From: Rhodovulum sp. P5
GTDB lineage: Bacteria; Pseudomonadota; Alphaproteobacteria; Rhodobacterales; Rhodobacteraceae
Direction: 5' to 3'
Assembly (NCBI RefSeq): GCF_002079305.1
Contig: NZ_CP015039.1
Span: 2,377,501 to 2,441,500 of the forward strand
Length of the DNA: 64,000 bases
Made by a program: the position numbers and the translations under genes
The notes under the pieces: model-generated
Seen by the model: the letters and a program-made list of their open reading frames with translations, nothing else
The model's database searches: none
What the model was told of the DNA's origin: nothing
Shown: piece by piece, positions 63,972-64,000 of the stretch
Numbering within the stretch: the first letter of the stretch is position 1
Layout of the letters: each line of letters opens with the position of its first letter

Positions 63972-64000
63972 ATGGCCGATTTCGACATTGCCATCGCCGG
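63972..64000 (+). CDS. Partial gene, probable FAD-dependent oxidoreductase (5' end only)
   Basis: Nine codons are visible (MADFDIAIA...), running off the right edge. The start resembles UbiH/UbiF-type monooxygenases, whose FAD-binding strand begins in this way. GGAG lies about 11 bp upstream. Confidence 0.4.

Overview
The window is a GC-rich alphaproteobacterial chromosome segment, most likely from a marine or roseobacter-like member of the Rhodobacterales. The evidence is the Rhodobacterales-style rimP-nusA-ylxR-infB block, a cuyA-like cysteate sulfo-lyase with TRAP transporter genes, an alphaproteobacterial ubiG/hemH/hslO/secA core, and dense ATGA/GTGA gene overlaps. Almost all of it is ordinary host chromosome. 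The exception is a 9.3-kb island at 51.6-60.9 kb that is visibly richer in A+T.

Layout. 0-6.3 kb: a 1738-residue secreted modular protein (eight PPC-like repeats, an M8/leishmanolysin-like metalloprotease core, an RTX patch, six FG-GAP/VCBS-like repeats) and a 5'-truncated NusG/RfaH-type remnant. 6.3-13 kb: a cuyA-like PLP lyase, two LysR regulators with clear palindromic operators, and a TRAP transporter operon ending in an alpha/beta hydrolase. 13.3-17.1 kb: a DUF454 protein and a ferrous-iron feo cluster with two extra small Cys-rich proteins. 17.7-25.9 kb: argG, ilvA, an HPt protein, a response-regulator phosphatase, two Nudix hydrolases, hslO, a CCA-adding enzyme and a LysE exporter. 26-31 kb: two tandem ABC half-transporters and an RNA methyltransferase translationally coupled by GTGA overlaps. 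31-40 kb: two L,D-transpeptidases flanking a CAP lipoprotein, a 59-residue membrane peptide, hemH, a methyltransferase, comF, grxC, a nitrilase-family amidase, a MarR regulator, ubiG, a prolyl aminopeptidase and a second methyltransferase. 40-45.7 kb: rimP-nusA-ylxR-infB behind a promoter and an intrinsic terminator that looks like an attenuator. 45.7-51.5 kb: a 44-residue ORF, mutT, argJ, a parvulin-type isomerase and secA.

Island. tRNA-Cys(GCA) at 51618-51691 is the integration target. Its 3' half plus 14 bp is repeated perfectly (58 bp) at 60851-60908, marking attL and attR. Between them lie a tyrosine integrase with a small overlapping upstream ORF, about 1 kb of structured non-coding DNA, a 607-residue reverse transcriptase (RT) of the stand-alone Abi/UG/DRT-like kind, two copies of a 1896-bp IS1634-family insertion sequence with different 6-bp target duplications, and a secreted-type SNase nuclease. 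One IS copy landed seven codons before the RT stop codon and replaced the last residues; removing the IS in silico restores a clean C-terminus. A diverged copy of the island's left end lies just outside attR, suggesting an older tandem element. The RT with its long leader is the best candidate here for an undescribed (anti-phage) system.

61-64 kb: an ECF sigma factor, a membrane anti-sigma-like protein and a lipoprotein subtilase form a probable signalling operon, followed by the first codons of an FAD-oxidoreductase-like gene. All functional calls come from reading motifs and context; no searches were run.
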